Assembly (NCBI RefSeq): GCF_031458135.1
Contig: NZ_JAVDXW010000001.1
Location: forward strand, 992,001 to 1,056,000
Length of the DNA: 64,000 bases
Direction of reading: 5' to 3'
Origin: Haloactinomyces albus
Lineage (GTDB): Bacteria > Actinomycetota > Actinomycetes > Mycobacteriales > Pseudonocardiaceae
Part shown: piece by piece, positions 1 to 9,083 of the stretch
Position numbering within the stretch: position 1 is the first letter of the stretch
How the letters are laid out: each line of letters begins with the position of its first letter
Notes under the pieces: model-generated
The model's database searches: none
Told to the model about the DNA's origin: nothing
The model's input: the letters and a program-made list of their open reading frames with translations, nothing else
Position numbers and translations under genes: made by a program

Positions 1-776
1 CACTCGGCCTCACCGGTGACCCGCAGTTCCGCGGGCAGCGACGCCTCGATGCGGCCGTCGGGGAACTCCAGCACCCCGCACTCGACCTCGCGGCCGGTGA
101 CCGCCGACTCGATGATGACCTTCGGATCGGTGCGGCGGGCTTCGGCAACGGCCGCATCCAGGTCCGCGTAGTCGGTGACGCGGGTGATTCCGAGCGAGGA
201 TCCCGCACGGGCGGGTTTGACGAACACCGGAAGGCCGAGCCGCTCCCGCTGGACCTCGTCCAGCGTGCGTTGATCACGGCGCAGCACCTCGTAGGAACCC
301 ACGTCCAGTCCCTCCGCGGCCAGCAGTTTCTTGGCGTACTCCTTGTCCATCGCCACCGCGCTGGACAGCACCCCGGCACCGGCGTAGGGCACCTCGGCCA
401 ACTCCAGCAATCCCTGGATGGTGCCGTCCTCACCGAATGCCCCGTGCAGCACGGGGAAAACCACGTCGACCGAGGACAGCACCTCGCCGGCCCGGCCCGG
501 TTCGAGCAGCACCAGATCACTCCGGGTGGGATCACCGGGCAGAGTCAGCGCCGCACCGGAGGCCACCTCCGGCTCCGTACGGTCGCGGATCTCCAGTTCC
601 CGCGGATCGTCGGTACCCAACACCCACGCACCCTCGCGGGTGATACCGACCGGGACGACTTCGAAACGCTCCCTGTCGAGATGCGCCAGCACGCTGCCTG
701 CGGACACGCAGGAAATGCCATGTTCGGTGCTGCGTCCGCCGAAAACGACCGCCACCCGGGTCTTGCGCCGTGTCAT
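1..776 (-). CDS. ddl: D-alanine--D-alanine ligase, C-terminal part outside the window
   Basis: ATP-dependent ligase that joins two D-alanines in the cytoplasm, giving the dipeptide that MurF adds to the peptidoglycan precursor. The minus-strand frame starts with ATG at 776 and reads [12 protein letters not shown] at the N-terminus, then the family motif [12 protein letters not shown] and the ATP-grasp segment [13 protein letters not shown]. About 258 residues are visible; the remaining roughly 110, with the metal-binding C-terminal part, are off the window edge, so intactness cannot be judged. It lies 79 nt downstream of the MocR gene on the same strand. In mycobacteria ddlA directly follows gpsA; here a cysteine module separates them. 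Family assignment is secure. Confidence 0.95.
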   Translation of the reverse strand, partial: MTRRKTRVAVVFGGRSTEHGISCVSAGSVLAHLDRERFEVVPVGITREGAWVLGTDDPRELEIRDRTEPEVASGAALTLPGDPTRSDLVLLEPGRAGEVLSSVDVVFPVLHGAFGEDGTIQGLLELAEVPYAGAGVLSSAVAMDKEYAKKLLAAEGLDVGSYEVLRRDQRTLDEVQRERLGLPVFVKPARAGSSLGITRVTDYADLDAAVAEARRTDPKVIIESAVTGREVECGVLEFPDGRIEASLPAELRVTGEAE

Positions 777-855
777 GAGCGGGACCATACCCGCAGTGCC
801 ACACCTCCGCGCCAACCGCCGGAGAGTGTCCTTCGGGCTGGCACGGGCGATTGCT

Positions 856-2271
856 TCAGCCACCGTCTCGGACTGCTTGTACCGACTCCACCAGAACCGG
901 CACCGTCCGCTCCAGGTCCTCGCGGGCACACGCGGCGTATCCCAGGGCCAGGCCGTACCACTGCTGCGCTCCCAGATGGTGGCGTCGCAGGCCGTCGAGA
1001 ACGAGGCCATCGCGCCGGGCACGCTCGATCACGCGCTGCTCGGCAGCAGCGTCCGGCAGTGGCAGGACGACATGGGCGCCCGCCCGGTCGCCGAACATCT
1101 CGACCCCGGCTTCGGTCAGTCGCTGTACGAGCAGTTCACGGCGCCGGGACAGCTCACGGCGAAGGCGGCGCAGGTGACGCCCGAGGTCGCCGTGGCGGGC
1201 GAACTCCGCCAGAACTCGCTGCCCCGCCGGGGCGGGACGGGTTCCGGTGCGATCACGGTGTTCGAGTACTGCCGAGGCGACGTTCCGGGGAGCCAGCATC
1301 CAACCGACACCCAGCGTGGGTGTGAGGATCTTGCTCGTGGTGCCGAGATGAACCACCACATCCGGGGCCATGGAAGCCAACACCGGTAACGGGGCGACGT
1401 CGTAGCGCAGCTCCCCGTCGTAATCGTCTTCGACGATCAACCAGCCATGGGCACGGGCCCGTTCGACCAGTGCGATACGCCGGTCGGCGGGCAGTCTTCC
1501 CCCGATCGGGTACTGGTGGGCCGGAGAGCAGTAAACGGCCCGGACATCATCGGGGACGGATTCGACCACGATCCCGGCATGATCGACCGGAGCGGGCACG
1601 ACCTCAGCTCCCGACGCCTGCAGCGCGCCCACGGCACGCTGGTACCCGGGCTCCTCCACGGCGACCCGGTCACCGGGTCGGACCACGGTCGAGGCGAGTT
1701 CGGTGAGAGCGGCCGTCGTGCCGCCCGTCGCCACCACCGAGTCCTCGTACGGGCCCTCGACGACCAGCCCCCGGTGCCGCAGCAGATGCTCCACCACCGC
1801 CGCGCGATACTCCGGCATTCCCGCGCGCTGCGGAAGCGAAGCGGGTGCGGCATCGGCGGCCGCCCGCCAGGCCCGCCGCCACGCCGCGCGGTCGATCCCC
1901 TCCGCCCACGGCGCACCGGGAGTGAGATTGACCGTGGGCTCCTCCGGTTCCCGGGGGCGCCGGGTCACCTCTCCGCTCCGGGCCGCGCCGGGCGGGGTCG
2001 TGGTGACATAGGTTCCCGAGCCGTGGCGGCCCGCGATCCAGCCTTCGGCGTGGAGCTGTTCGTAGGCGTCCGCCGTCACGGTGCGGCTCACGCCGAGGTG
2101 GCGGGCGAGCGCACGAGTGGAGGGAAGACGATCCCCGCCGCGAACCTGGCCGTGTGTCGCGGCACGGCGCAGCGCGTCGGCCAGCTGCACGGCAAGCGGG
2201 CGCCGGTCGGCACGGTCGAGGTCGATGGCGAGTTCGAGCAGCGGCGAACTCGCGGGCACGGCATGTGGCAT
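856..2271 (-). CDS. MocR-type GntR regulator with aminotransferase domain
   Basis: 471 residues. The N-terminal winged helix (about residues 15-85, with [18 protein letters not shown]) is of the GntR type and binds DNA; the rest is a fold-type I aminotransferase domain that binds PLP as an effector. Visible PLP-site features are the Schiff-base lysine K314 in [14 protein letters not shown] and the acidic pair in [10 protein letters not shown] near 282. Its ATG touches the TGA of the cysteine dioxygenase gene (TGA-ATG), so the two are co-transcribed and probably translationally coupled. MocR proteins often regulate neighbouring genes of PLP, amino acid or GABA metabolism. By position this one may sense a PLP adduct and control the cysteine dioxygenase/cystathionine lyase genes; PdxR-like control of vitamin B6 genes is the alternative. 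Confidence 0.9.
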   Translation of the reverse strand: MPHAVPASSPLLELAIDLDRADRRPLAVQLADALRRAATHGQVRGGDRLPSTRALARHLGVSRTVTADAYEQLHAEGWIAGRHGSGTYVTTTPPGAARSGEVTRRPREPEEPTVNLTPGAPWAEGIDRAAWRRAWRAAADAAPASLPQRAGMPEYRAAVVEHLLRHRGLVVEGPYEDSVVATGGTTAALTELASTVVRPGDRVAVEEPGYQRAVGALQASGAEVVPAPVDHAGIVVESVPDDVRAVYCSPAHQYPIGGRLPADRRIALVERARAHGWLIVEDDYDGELRYDVAPLPVLASMAPDVVVHLGTTSKILTPTLGVGWMLAPRNVASAVLEHRDRTGTRPAPAGQRVLAEFARHGDLGRHLRRLRRELSRRRELLVQRLTEAGVEMFGDRAGAHVVLPLPDAAAEQRVIERARRDGLVLDGLRRHHLGAQQWYGLALGYAACAREDLERTVPVLVESVQAVRDGG

Positions 2272-2760
2272 TCAGCCGGTCTCGCTACGCACGGGCCCGG
2301 AAACCGGATCCATGGTGTAGCCGTTCATGGGTGCGCGGGCGGGCCGGTAGACGTGGATACTGATCGCCGGGTCCGGACCGTCGTTACGCACCTGGTGCAC
2401 ATAGTTCGGTCCGAACACGCGAGAGTGACCGGCCACCAGCGAGTGCAGTGCCTCCACCGGCCGGTTCGCGGAGTCCGTCCGGATCGCCCGTTCCGAGAGC
2501 GCACCGGAGACGATGGTGAACCCGCCGGCGGCGCCGCCGTGATCGTGCAGGCCGGTGCGCTGGCCCGGAAGCCAACTCATCAGCCAGGCCTCGTGTTCGT
2601 CGGTGCGTTCGAGCAGGGTGAACCAGCGCTGGTCCGGATCGTAGCGCACGAGATGCGCCCAGGTGTGCCGGTCGGCAGCGAGGTCGCGGGCGATCCGCAC
2701 CGGGTGGGCGATCGCGCGGTTGGCAGGCAGAGCAACGGTGTTGGCAGGAACAGCGAACAC
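2272..2760 (-). CDS. Cysteine dioxygenase (cupin)
   Basis: 162-residue cupin that oxidises L-cysteine to cysteine sulfinate with a mononuclear iron and O2, in the cytoplasm. The metal motif is visible: two histidines in GLHDHGGAAGG (about residues 70-80) and the third in NYVHQVRN (about 120). Length and layout fit bacterial type I cysteine dioxygenases. The start is a GTG at 2760 behind a weak AAGGA. It is the first full gene of a two-gene unit with the MocR regulator and is preceded by a 24-codon cysteine-rich leader ORF (2867-2941), suggesting control by cysteine supply. Cystathionine gamma-lyase lies just upstream, so the module would make cysteine and dispose of the excess. A 3-mercaptopropionate dioxygenase is a less likely alternative. 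Confidence 0.88.
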   Translation of the reverse strand: MFAVPANTVALPANRAIAHPVRIARDLAADRHTWAHLVRYDPDQRWFTLLERTDEHEAWLMSWLPGQRTGLHDHGGAAGGFTIVSGALSERAIRTDSANRPVEALHSLVAGHSRVFGPNYVHQVRNDGPDPAISIHVYRPARAPMNGYTMDPVSGPVRSETG

Positions 2761-2866
2761 GCTTCAACAGTCCTTGAAATCGAGTGCCGCGGAAACAGCG
2801 GTGGAGGGCGGGTGAACGGCCCACGGTTCACGCCGTGTGGCGGAGGGCCATGTGGGAGGAGGACGG

Positions 2867-2941
2867 TCACCGGCAAGGACAAAGCGCGCTGGCCACACGG
2901 CGCAGGTCGATATGACCCCGCCGGCTGCTCATCGCGCGCAT
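2867..2941 (-). CDS. Cysteine-rich leader peptide of the cysteine dioxygenase gene (24 aa)
   Basis: A short ORF on the minus strand: ATG at 2941, TGA at 2869-2867. After MRAMSS it reads RRGHIDLRRVASALCPCR. The pattern basic-HIDL-xRVASALC-C is typical of short peptides found ahead of sulfur-assimilation and cysteine genes in actinomycetes, often annotated only as putative leader peptides; leaderless cysteine-rich ORFs in mycobacteria act as cysteine-responsive attenuators. Both cysteine codons sit in the last four positions, where ribosome stalling would report low Cys-tRNA. A promoter (TTGACT, 17 nt, TTCAGT) lies so close that the 5' UTR would be only a few bases. The 106 nt to the dioxygenase GTG can fold (arms GTGAAC and GTTCAC). 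Function is inferred, not shown. Confidence 0.75.
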   Translation of the reverse strand: MRAMSSRRGHIDLRRVASALCPCR

Positions 2942-2954
2942 CAACACGCCAAAA

Positions 2955-2992
2955 ACTGAACCAGCAGGGCATGAACGAGTCAAGTCACTCGT
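2955..2992 (-). promoter_or_regulatory. Promoter with overlapping inverted repeat, cysteine dioxygenase leader
   Basis: On the minus strand TTGACT (2983-2978) and TTCAGT (2960-2955) are 17 nt apart, a good -35/-10 pair; transcription would begin about 6 nt before the leader ATG at 2941. An inverted repeat ACGAGT/ACTCGT (2975-2980 and 2987-2992, 6 nt apart) overlaps the -35 box and could bind a repressor, for instance the MocR protein encoded downstream. Confidence 0.5.
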
Positions 2993-3027
2993 CCATACAG
3001 CGCAACATCTCACACGACAGCGCGACG

Positions 3028-3061
3028 GATTTTTGCAGTTTCGCGCGAAACTGCAAAAATC
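3028..3061. repeat. 34-bp perfect palindrome, copy 1 of 3
   Basis: A perfect 34-bp palindrome centred at 3044/3045 with core GTTTCGCGCGAAAC, flanked by T5 and A5 runs that extend the symmetry. It lies 7 nt past the stop of the cystathionine lyase gene and upstream of the cysteine dioxygenase promoter. As RNA it forms a long hairpin that could end the upstream transcript, although the U run is on the 5' side, unlike a standard terminator. Near-identical copies are at 18824-18855 and 38041-38064. Confidence 0.85.
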
Positions 3062-3067
3062 ACCGGC

Positions 3068-4192
3068 TCAGTCGAGGGCGTTCAGAACGTCGGCAACGAG
3101 ATCGGCACTGTCCTCACACCCGGCGGAGAACCGCACGAAACCCTCCGGGACCGGATCTCCCCACTGTGCGCGCCGATCCACCGTGCTGTGCATCCCACCG
3201 AAGCTGGTGGCCCCCACGACCAGTCGGCTGCGCCGCACGAATTCCTCGACCGAGCCGGCATCGGCGAGTTCGAACCGGAACACACCACCCCAGCGCCGCA
3301 TCTGCCGCCGTGCCCGCTCGTGCGACGGGTCCTCGGGCAGGCCGGGCCAACGCAATCCGGACACCGCCGGGTGTCCACGCAGCGCGTCGACGAGCGCGGC
3401 CGCGTTCTCGGCCTGCCGGGCCAGCCGCAGATCCAGAGTCCCCATGCTGCGGTGCGCCAGCCATGACTCGAACGGGCCCGGAATCGCCCCGGACAGAGTC
3501 CTCGCCCGGAGCAGCCGCTCCGCGAACGCGTCGTCGTGCACCGAAACATGACCGAGCAGGACGTCACTGTGACCGGTCAGGGCCTTCGTATCGCTGGCGA
3601 GGACGGCATCGGCTCCGAGCTGCAGGGGACGCTGCCCGATCGGGGTCGCCGTGGTGTTGTCCACTGCCACCCGGGCTCCGGCGGCATGGGCTCGTTCGGC
3701 GAGCGCGGCGATGTCGCACACATCCATGCCCGGATTGGACGGTGTCTCCAGCAGGACCAGGCGCACTCCGTCGAAGGCACCGTCCGGCCACGGGCCCGGT
3801 GTGGGCACCTCGCGGACATCGAGCGCCAGCTCGGCGAGCTCATCCCGCACGAACTGCCGCGTCGCGTAGTAACCGTCGCTCGGCAGCACCAGGGCATCAC
3901 CGGGCCGCAGTACCGCGCGGAGCAAGGTGCTGATGGCGGCCATCCCCGACGGCAGGAGAACACAGTGGCCGCCGTCGAGTTCGCCGATCGCGGACTCCAG
4001 TGCCCGCCACGTCGGATTCCCCGCCCGGCCGTAGAAATCGGTGTCCGTGGCACGGTCGGAACCACCGAGGTGATACGGCGCGGCGAACACGGGCCCCGGC
4101 AACAACGGATTTCCCGCCACCGGATCGGGATGGCCACCCTGCACGCACCGCGTGCCATCACCGAATGGGTCCGTGCCGGCTGGGTTCGTCAC
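3068..4192 (-). CDS. Cystathionine gamma-lyase / Cys-Met metabolism PLP enzyme
   Basis: 374 residues of the Cys/Met-metabolism PLP family. Visible hallmarks are FYGRAGNPT (PLP phosphate contact, about 53-61), ETPSNPG (149-155) and the Schiff-base lysine K203 in SDTKALTGHSDVLLGHV. The likely reaction is cleavage of cystathionine to cysteine, 2-oxobutyrate and ammonia, completing reverse transsulfuration; gamma-synthase or methionine gamma-lyase activity cannot be excluded from motifs alone. The GTG start at 4192 follows AAAGGA. It is on the same strand as gpsA, 33 nt downstream, and just upstream of the cysteine dioxygenase unit, which supports a role in cysteine production and breakdown. A 34-bp palindrome closes the gene. 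Confidence 0.87.
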   Translation of the reverse strand: MTNPAGTDPFGDGTRCVQGGHPDPVAGNPLLPGPVFAAPYHLGGSDRATDTDFYGRAGNPTWRALESAIGELDGGHCVLLPSGMAAISTLLRAVLRPGDALVLPSDGYYATRQFVRDELAELALDVREVPTPGPWPDGAFDGVRLVLLETPSNPGMDVCDIAALAERAHAAGARVAVDNTTATPIGQRPLQLGADAVLASDTKALTGHSDVLLGHVSVHDDAFAERLLRARTLSGAIPGPFESWLAHRSMGTLDLRLARQAENAAALVDALRGHPAVSGLRWPGLPEDPSHERARRQMRRWGGVFRFELADAGSVEEFVRRSRLVVGATSFGGMHSTVDRRAQWGDPVPEGFVRFSAGCEDSADLVADVLNALD

Positions 4193-4225
4193 GCCTGTTC
4201 CTTTCCCGTACCTCTTCCCGGCCCT

Positions 4226-5257
4226 TCATTCCGGCTTGCGCTTGCGGTCGAGCAGTTCCACCGCAGCAGGGGCCGGAGCGAGCCCTTCGTGACACACCCG
4301 GTGCACGACTTCCGTGATCGGCATCTCGACCCCACACCGCGCGGCCAGCTCGCGGAGCGACGAACAGGACTTCACGCCCTCGGCGACCTGGCCGTGCGCG
4401 GCCTCCTGAGCCTGGCTCAGGGTCTCACCACGGCCGAGTCGTTCGCCGAAGGTCCGATTACGGGACAGTGGCGAGGCACACGTGGCCACGAGATCTCCCA
4501 TCCCGGCCAGCCCGGCGAAGGTCATCGGTTCGGCCCCCAGCGCTCCACCGAGCCGAGTGGTTTCGGCGAGCCCGCGAGTGATCAGCGTGGACATCGTGTT
4601 CGCCCCGTATCCCAGGCCGGAGGCCACCCCGCAGGCCAAGGCGATCACGTTCTTGCAGGCACCGGCCAGTTCGACACCCACGAGATCGGTGTTGGTGTAC
4701 GGGCGGAAGTAGCCCGTGGAGCACGCATGCTGCAGGGCGACCGCCCGATCATGATCGCGGCACGCAACGACCGTCGCAGTCGGCTGCTCCTCGGCGATCT
4801 CCCGGGCCAGATTGGGGCCGGAGACGACCGCGACCCGATCCATCGGTACATCGGCGACCTCGCCGACCACCTCGCTCATCCGCCGCAGCGTGCTCAGCTC
4901 GACCCCCTTGGCGAGGCTGACCAACGTCGCCTCCGAGGGCAACAACGGTTGCCACCCCGCCAGGTTCTCCCGGAGCGTCTGACTCGGCACGGCCAGCACC
5001 ACGGCATCGACATCGTGCATCGCCTCGGCAGCGTCGTCGGTGGCACGCAACGACTCCGGCAGCACCACACCCGGCAGATACTCCCGATTCAGTCGGGTCC
5101 CGTTGATCGACGCGGCCACCTCGGACCGCCGTGCCCACAGTGTCACGGTGCTGCCTGCATCGGCGAGCACCTTCGCGAAGGTGGTTCCCCAGGATCCCGC
5201 TCCCAGAACCGCCACTTTCCGGACCACATCCGCAGGGCGCGCGGTCTGCTCAGGCAT
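4226..5257 (-). CDS. gpsA: NAD(P)H-dependent glycerol-3-phosphate dehydrogenase
   Basis: Reduces dihydroxyacetone phosphate to sn-glycerol 3-phosphate, the backbone for phospholipid synthesis. The N-terminal Rossmann motif [21 protein letters not shown] is directly visible, as are [11 protein letters not shown] and the substrate-binding segment [20 protein letters not shown]. About 343 residues, normal for GpsA. The ATG at 5257 overlaps the end of the acyltransferase gene by 8 nt; a GTG at 5266 is an alternative. Coupling to the upstream plsC-like gene makes sense, because that enzyme family uses the product. The pair corresponds to the conserved actinobacterial gpsA locus. Confidence 0.95.
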   Translation of the reverse strand: MPEQTARPADVVRKVAVLGAGSWGTTFAKVLADAGSTVTLWARRSEVAASINGTRLNREYLPGVVLPESLRATDDAAEAMHDVDAVVLAVPSQTLRENLAGWQPLLPSEATLVSLAKGVELSTLRRMSEVVGEVADVPMDRVAVVSGPNLAREIAEEQPTATVVACRDHDRAVALQHACSTGYFRPYTNTDLVGVELAGACKNVIALACGVASGLGYGANTMSTLITRGLAETTRLGGALGAEPMTFAGLAGMGDLVATCASPLSRNRTFGERLGRGETLSQAQEAAHGQVAEGVKSCSSLRELAARCGVEMPITEVVHRVCHEGLAPAPAAVELLDRKRKPE

Positions 5258-6029
5258 CGTCGCCACTCAGGTCGCGCTTGGGGGCACTCGAGTGGAACTC
5301 GGAGGGTGGCTGCTCCGCGCGGATCTCCCCGAGCAACTCCCGGACACGCTGCATCGCCAGGTCGCTCACCGCACGCAGGGACCGGGAGTCGGCCTGCAGG
5401 CCCCGGTACGCCGACAGATCGATCGGTTCACCGAACTTGATGGTGACCTCTTTGCGCGGCAGGGGGCGGAATTTCTTGTTGTAGTGATCGTAGATTTCCC
5501 GCGTTCCCCACCGGGCGACCGGAATGACGGGCACGTCGTGCCCCAGCGCCAGGCGAGCCACACCCACTTTCGGCGTCATCGGCCATCCGCTGGGGTCCTT
5601 GGTGATGGTTCCGTCCGGGTAGATGAGGATCACCTTGTCCTCTTCCAGTGCCCGATGCGCCTCCTGGAGGCTCTTCTGCGCATCCACGGTTCCCCGGTAC
5701 ACCGGAATCTGGTCCACTCCCCGCAGCACACTGCGCAGCAGCGGAATGTTCCACAACGTGCTCTTGGCCAGGAACCTGGGTAACCGTCCGGCACGGTGCA
5801 CGGTGACCGCATCGTAGATCGGGTCCAGGTGCGAGACGTGGTTGAGCACCAGCAATACCGGTCCCTCGGCCGGGAGTCGCTCCAACCCGATCACCCTCGT
5901 CCGGGCCAGCAACGCCTGCAACGGGTAGAACACCACCACGGCAAGCCCGAGCCAGAACCCGCCCAGACCTTTCCTGCCTCGCTCCCTGGTCTGCCTGCGC
6001 ATGCGCCGGAGACTTCTCGGTTCCGCCAC
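5250..6029 (-). CDS. 1-acyl-sn-glycerol-3-phosphate acyltransferase (PlsC family)
   Basis: 259 residues. Membrane-associated acyltransferase expected to add the second acyl chain to lysophosphatidate. The catalytic block [16 protein letters not shown] carries the H-x4-D motif and is followed by the conserved IPVYRG and YPDGTITKD blocks; an N-terminal hydrophobic stretch [20 protein letters not shown] anchors it. The start is placed at GTG 6029, seven bases after a strong GGAAGGAG; the longer frame to 6116 has no such site. It overlaps gpsA and is probably its operon partner in phospholipid synthesis. It is divergent from cofC, with 116 bp between the starts. Confidence 0.9.
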   Translation of the reverse strand: MAEPRSLRRMRRQTRERGRKGLGGFWLGLAVVVFYPLQALLARTRVIGLERLPAEGPVLLVLNHVSHLDPIYDAVTVHRAGRLPRFLAKSTLWNIPLLRSVLRGVDQIPVYRGTVDAQKSLQEAHRALEEDKVILIYPDGTITKDPSGWPMTPKVGVARLALGHDVPVIPVARWGTREIYDHYNKKFRPLPRKEVTIKFGEPIDLSAYRGLQADSRSLRAVSDLAMQRVRELLGEIRAEQPPSEFHSSAPKRDLSGDDA

Positions 6030-6145
6030 GCCAACTCCTTCCGCATCACGAGCGGATGCCAAATTACCCGGTGGACGCTCGGGACCCCCGCATGACCACA
6101 CCACCTCGTGGCACACCCGTCCCGTGGAAGGAGCACGATGGCGTC

Positions 6146-6808
6146 GTGACCGCAGGATTGCATCTCCTCGTCCCGATCAAGCCACTCCACCTTGCCAAAT
6201 CGCGACTGCTCGGTGCCCTCGAGCACACTCCGAGACGCTCGCAGGCGCACGCAGCACTCGTCACGGCAGTGGCACTGGACACGGTTTCGGCGGCACGCGG
6301 CGCAGCACAGGTGCGCGAGGTCGTCGCTGTCACATCCGATCCGGAACTGACCGCCGCCCTGCGGGCCTTGGGGATCGGGGTGTTGCCGGATTCTCCGTCG
6401 GCAGGGCTCAATGCGGCTCTGCGGCATGCCGACGGCGTGCTGCGACAGGGCTCCGCTGGGATGCGGGTCGGCGCGCTGCAGGCGGACCTTCCCGCCCTCC
6501 GTCCCGACGATTTGAGCGCAGCGCTGGAAGCCGCCGGTGACCGGCGTGCGTTCTGCCCGGATCGACAGGGCACGGGAACCACGTTGCTGCTGGCCGAACG
6601 GGATCGGCCGCTGGATCCCCGATTCGGCCCCGACTCCGCGGCCACGCACGGCGACAGCGGAGCCGTACGCCTGAAAGGCCCGTGGGAATCCTTGCGATGT
6701 GACGTGGACACCGGGGCGGACCTGCGGAGGGCCACCGAACTGGGGCTCGGCACGCACACCCGCGCTCACCTCGCAGAGCACTGCTCATCCGGCGCGGCAG
6801 GACGATGA
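6146..6808 (+). CDS. cofC: 2-phospho-L-lactate / phosphoenolpyruvate guanylyltransferase (F420 synthesis)
   Basis: 220 residues of the CofC/FbiD nucleotidyltransferase family. It activates phosphoenolpyruvate (in mycobacteria) or 2-phospholactate with GTP, the first committed step towards the deazaflavin cofactor F420. Family features are LLVPIKPLHLAKSRL at the N-terminus, GALQADLPALRPDDL (metal-binding Asp) and DRQGTGTTLLL. The GTG at 6146 is preceded by GGAAGGAG; the frame upstream is non-conserved. It is divergent from the acyltransferase gene and just ahead of ppk, the same position as Rv2983/fbiD. Its presence implies that the organism makes F420. Confidence 0.9.
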   Translation: MTAGLHLLVPIKPLHLAKSRLLGALEHTPRRSQAHAALVTAVALDTVSAARGAAQVREVVAVTSDPELTAALRALGIGVLPDSPSAGLNAALRHADGVLRQGSAGMRVGALQADLPALRPDDLSAALEAAGDRRAFCPDRQGTGTTLLLAERDRPLDPRFGPDSAATHGDSGAVRLKGPWESLRCDVDTGADLRRATELGLGTHTRAHLAEHCSSGAAGR

Positions 6809-6859
6809 TGTGTCCACCCATGCCGAGACAGCGAAACGCGCTTTCCCCCTTCGAGCGAG

Positions 6860-6896
6860 GTGACCGCACGGTCACGTGGTACGTGATAATGGGCCC
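6860..6896 (+). promoter_or_regulatory. ppk promoter with palindromic operator; leaderless start
   Basis: GATAAT at 6885-6890 lies 7 nt before the GTG at 6897, so transcription probably begins at the start codon itself (leaderless mRNA). Upstream, GTGACCG-CA-CGGTCAC (6860-6875) is a perfect 7+7 inverted repeat whose left arm supplies a -35-like GTGACC. A regulator bound there would occlude the promoter. Confidence 0.6.
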
Positions 6897-9083
6897 GTGA
6901 GTACGGACAGCAACGACCGGCGGACCGAGCAACCCTCTTCCGACCGGTCCTCCGCCACCGAACACCTCTCCGGGGGAGCCAGGGTTCCGGCGGCACCCCC
7001 TGCCGTCACCCGGGCCGCCGCCAGCACCGACTTGCCCGAGAACCGCTATCTCAACCGTGAACTGTCCTGGCTGGATTTCAACGCCAGGGTCCTGGCCAAT
7101 GCCGAAGACCGCTCCCAACCGCCGCTGGAACGAGCGAAGCTGCTGGCGATCTTCGCCTCCAACCTCGACGAGTTCTACATGGTTCGAGTGGCGGGCCTGA
7201 AGCGCCGCGAGGAAACGGGACTGTCCGTGCGCAGTGCCGACGGCCTCTCCCCGTACGAACAGCTCACCAGGATCTCGGCGCGTAACCAGGACCTCACCGA
7301 GAAACTCGGCCGGGTGTTCCTCGACGAGCTACTGCCCGAACTCGAAGCTGCCGGAGTCGGCATCGTCTCCTGGAGCAATCTCGACGAAGCTCACCGGCAG
7401 TACCTCACCGGTTACTTCGAGGACCACGTCTTCCCGGTGCTGACCCCGCTGGCGGTCGATCCCGCTCACCCGTTTCCCTACATCTCCGGGCTGTCGTTGA
7501 ACCTGGCCGTCACGGTCACCGACCCGGAAGCGGGAATCCGGCGCTTCGCCCGGGTCAAGGTGCCGGACAACGTGCAGCGGCTGATCCGCGTCGAAACCGA
7601 GCGGGACACCGACCATGTCACCTTCCTGCCGCTGGAAGAATTGATCGCCGCACACCTCGGCACGTTGTTCCCCGGTATGGAGGTCACCGAGCACCATATC
7701 TTCCGGGTCACCCGCAACGCCGACCTCGAGGTCGAGGAGGACCGCGACGAGGACCTGCTGCAGGCCATGGAGCGGGAACTGGCGCGCCGCCGATTCGGCC
7801 CGCCGGTGCGCCTGGAAGTGACCGACACGATGAGCGAGACGATGCTCGAACTCCTGCTGCGCGAGCTCGACGTCGATCCCCACGACGTCGTCGAGGCGCG
7901 CGGGCTGCTCGACCTGTCCTGCCTGTTCCAGCTGGAGAAACTACAGCGCCCGGACCTGAAGGGAGCACCGTTCGTTCCGGCGACGCACCCGGCGTTCGCG
8001 GAGGGCAACACCTCGAAGAGCATTTTCGCCACGTTGCGCGAGGACGACGTGCTCCTGCATCACCCGTACCACGCGTTCTCCACATCGGTACAGCGCTTCA
8101 TCGAGCAGGCGGCCGCCGACCCGAACGTTCTGGCCATCAAACAGACGCTGTACCGCACCTCGGGCGACTCTCCCATCGTCAACGCGCTGATCGATGCCGC
8201 AGAGGCGGGCAAGCAGGTCGTCGCACTGGTGGAGCTGAAGGCACGGTTCGACGAGCAGGCCAACATCCAGTGGGCACGCGCCCTCGAACGCTCCGGAGTA
8301 CACGTCGTCTACGGCCTGGTGGGCTTGAAGACACACTGCAAAATCGCGCTCGTGGTGCGTCAGGAAGGCTCGACGCTGCGCCGCTACTGCCATCTGGGCA
8401 CCGGTAACTACAACCCCAAGACCGCGCGCACCTTCGAGGATCTGGGCCTGCTGACAGCCGACGACGACATCGGCGCCGACCTGACCGACCTGTTCAACGT
8501 ACTCACAGGCTACGCACACCACGGCACTCATCGGCGGATTCTGGTCTCACCACAGGGCATCCGCACCGGCATCGTCGAACGCGTCGAGAGCGAGATCGAG
8601 CGTGCACATGCGGGAAAGCCGTGCGGCATCCGGATGAAGGTGAATTCCTTGGTCGACGAGCAGATCATCGATGCTCTCTACCATGCGTCGATGGCCGGAG
8701 TCCCTGTCCGGGTCGTCGTGCGGGGAATCTGCGCGTTGAGAGCCGGAGTCGAGGGTCTCAGTGAGAACATCGAGGTGCGTTCGATCCTGGGGCGGTTCTT
8801 GGAACACTCGCGGGTGTTTCATTTCGTCGGTGCCGATGAGCACTGGATCGGAAGCGCCGACATGATGCACCGCAATCTGGACCGCAGGATCGAGACGCAG
8901 GTTCCGGTCACGGATCCTCGGCTCACGGCCGAACTCGATGCGCTGCTCGACTCGGCACTGCACCCCGACACGCGATGCTGGGTACTCAACGCCCAGGGCG
9001 ACTGGGAGGCCTCCCCGCGTGCGGCCGACCAGGTCCGAGACCATCAGGTGGACATGCTGCACCAGCGCGGCGCGAAGGTGTGA
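6897..9083 (+). CDS. ppk: Polyphosphate kinase 1
   Basis: 728 residues. Reversibly transfers the ATP gamma-phosphate onto long polyphosphate chains. The N domain begins [18 protein letters not shown] (about residues 38-55); the catalytic C-terminal pair of PLD-like domains shows [29 protein letters not shown] and the phosphohistidine segment [13 protein letters not shown], followed by [11 protein letters not shown]. The first 35 residues are charged and low-complexity. The GTG start at 6897 is chosen because a -10 box lies exactly 7 nt ahead. It overlaps the following mutT1 by 4 nt (GTGA), so the two are coupled, as in mycobacteria (ppk1-mutT1). Confidence 0.96.
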   Translation: MSTDSNDRRTEQPSSDRSSATEHLSGGARVPAAPPAVTRAAASTDLPENRYLNRELSWLDFNARVLANAEDRSQPPLERAKLLAIFASNLDEFYMVRVAGLKRREETGLSVRSADGLSPYEQLTRISARNQDLTEKLGRVFLDELLPELEAAGVGIVSWSNLDEAHRQYLTGYFEDHVFPVLTPLAVDPAHPFPYISGLSLNLAVTVTDPEAGIRRFARVKVPDNVQRLIRVETERDTDHVTFLPLEELIAAHLGTLFPGMEVTEHHIFRVTRNADLEVEEDRDEDLLQAMERELARRRFGPPVRLEVTDTMSETMLELLLRELDVDPHDVVEARGLLDLSCLFQLEKLQRPDLKGAPFVPATHPAFAEGNTSKSIFATLREDDVLLHHPYHAFSTSVQRFIEQAAADPNVLAIKQTLYRTSGDSPIVNALIDAAEAGKQVVALVELKARFDEQANIQWARALERSGVHVVYGLVGLKTHCKIALVVRQEGSTLRRYCHLGTGNYNPKTARTFEDLGLLTADDDIGADLTDLFNVLTGYAHHGTHRRILVSPQGIRTGIVERVESEIERAHAGKPCGIRMKVNSLVDEQIIDALYHASMAGVPVRVVVRGICALRAGVEGLSENIEVRSILGRFLEHSRVFHFVGADEHWIGSADMMHRNLDRRIETQVPVTDPRLTAELDALLDSALHPDTRCWVLNAQGDWEASPRAADQVRDHQVDMLHQRGAKV

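Noticed and set aside
3028-3061. GTTTCGCGCGAAAC palindromes as ParB parS sites
   Set aside because: parS has GTTTCACGTGAAAC; the central CACGTG is changed to CGCGCG in all three copies. The window is also marked by gene ends rather than origin genes such as dnaA or parAB.
1447-3933. Long plus-strand frame (828 codons) opposite the MocR and cysteine dioxygenase genes
   Set aside because: Antisense shadow in high-GC DNA. The opposite strand carries complete, motif-supported proteins, and this frame shows only Arg/Pro/Gly-rich text with no domain.
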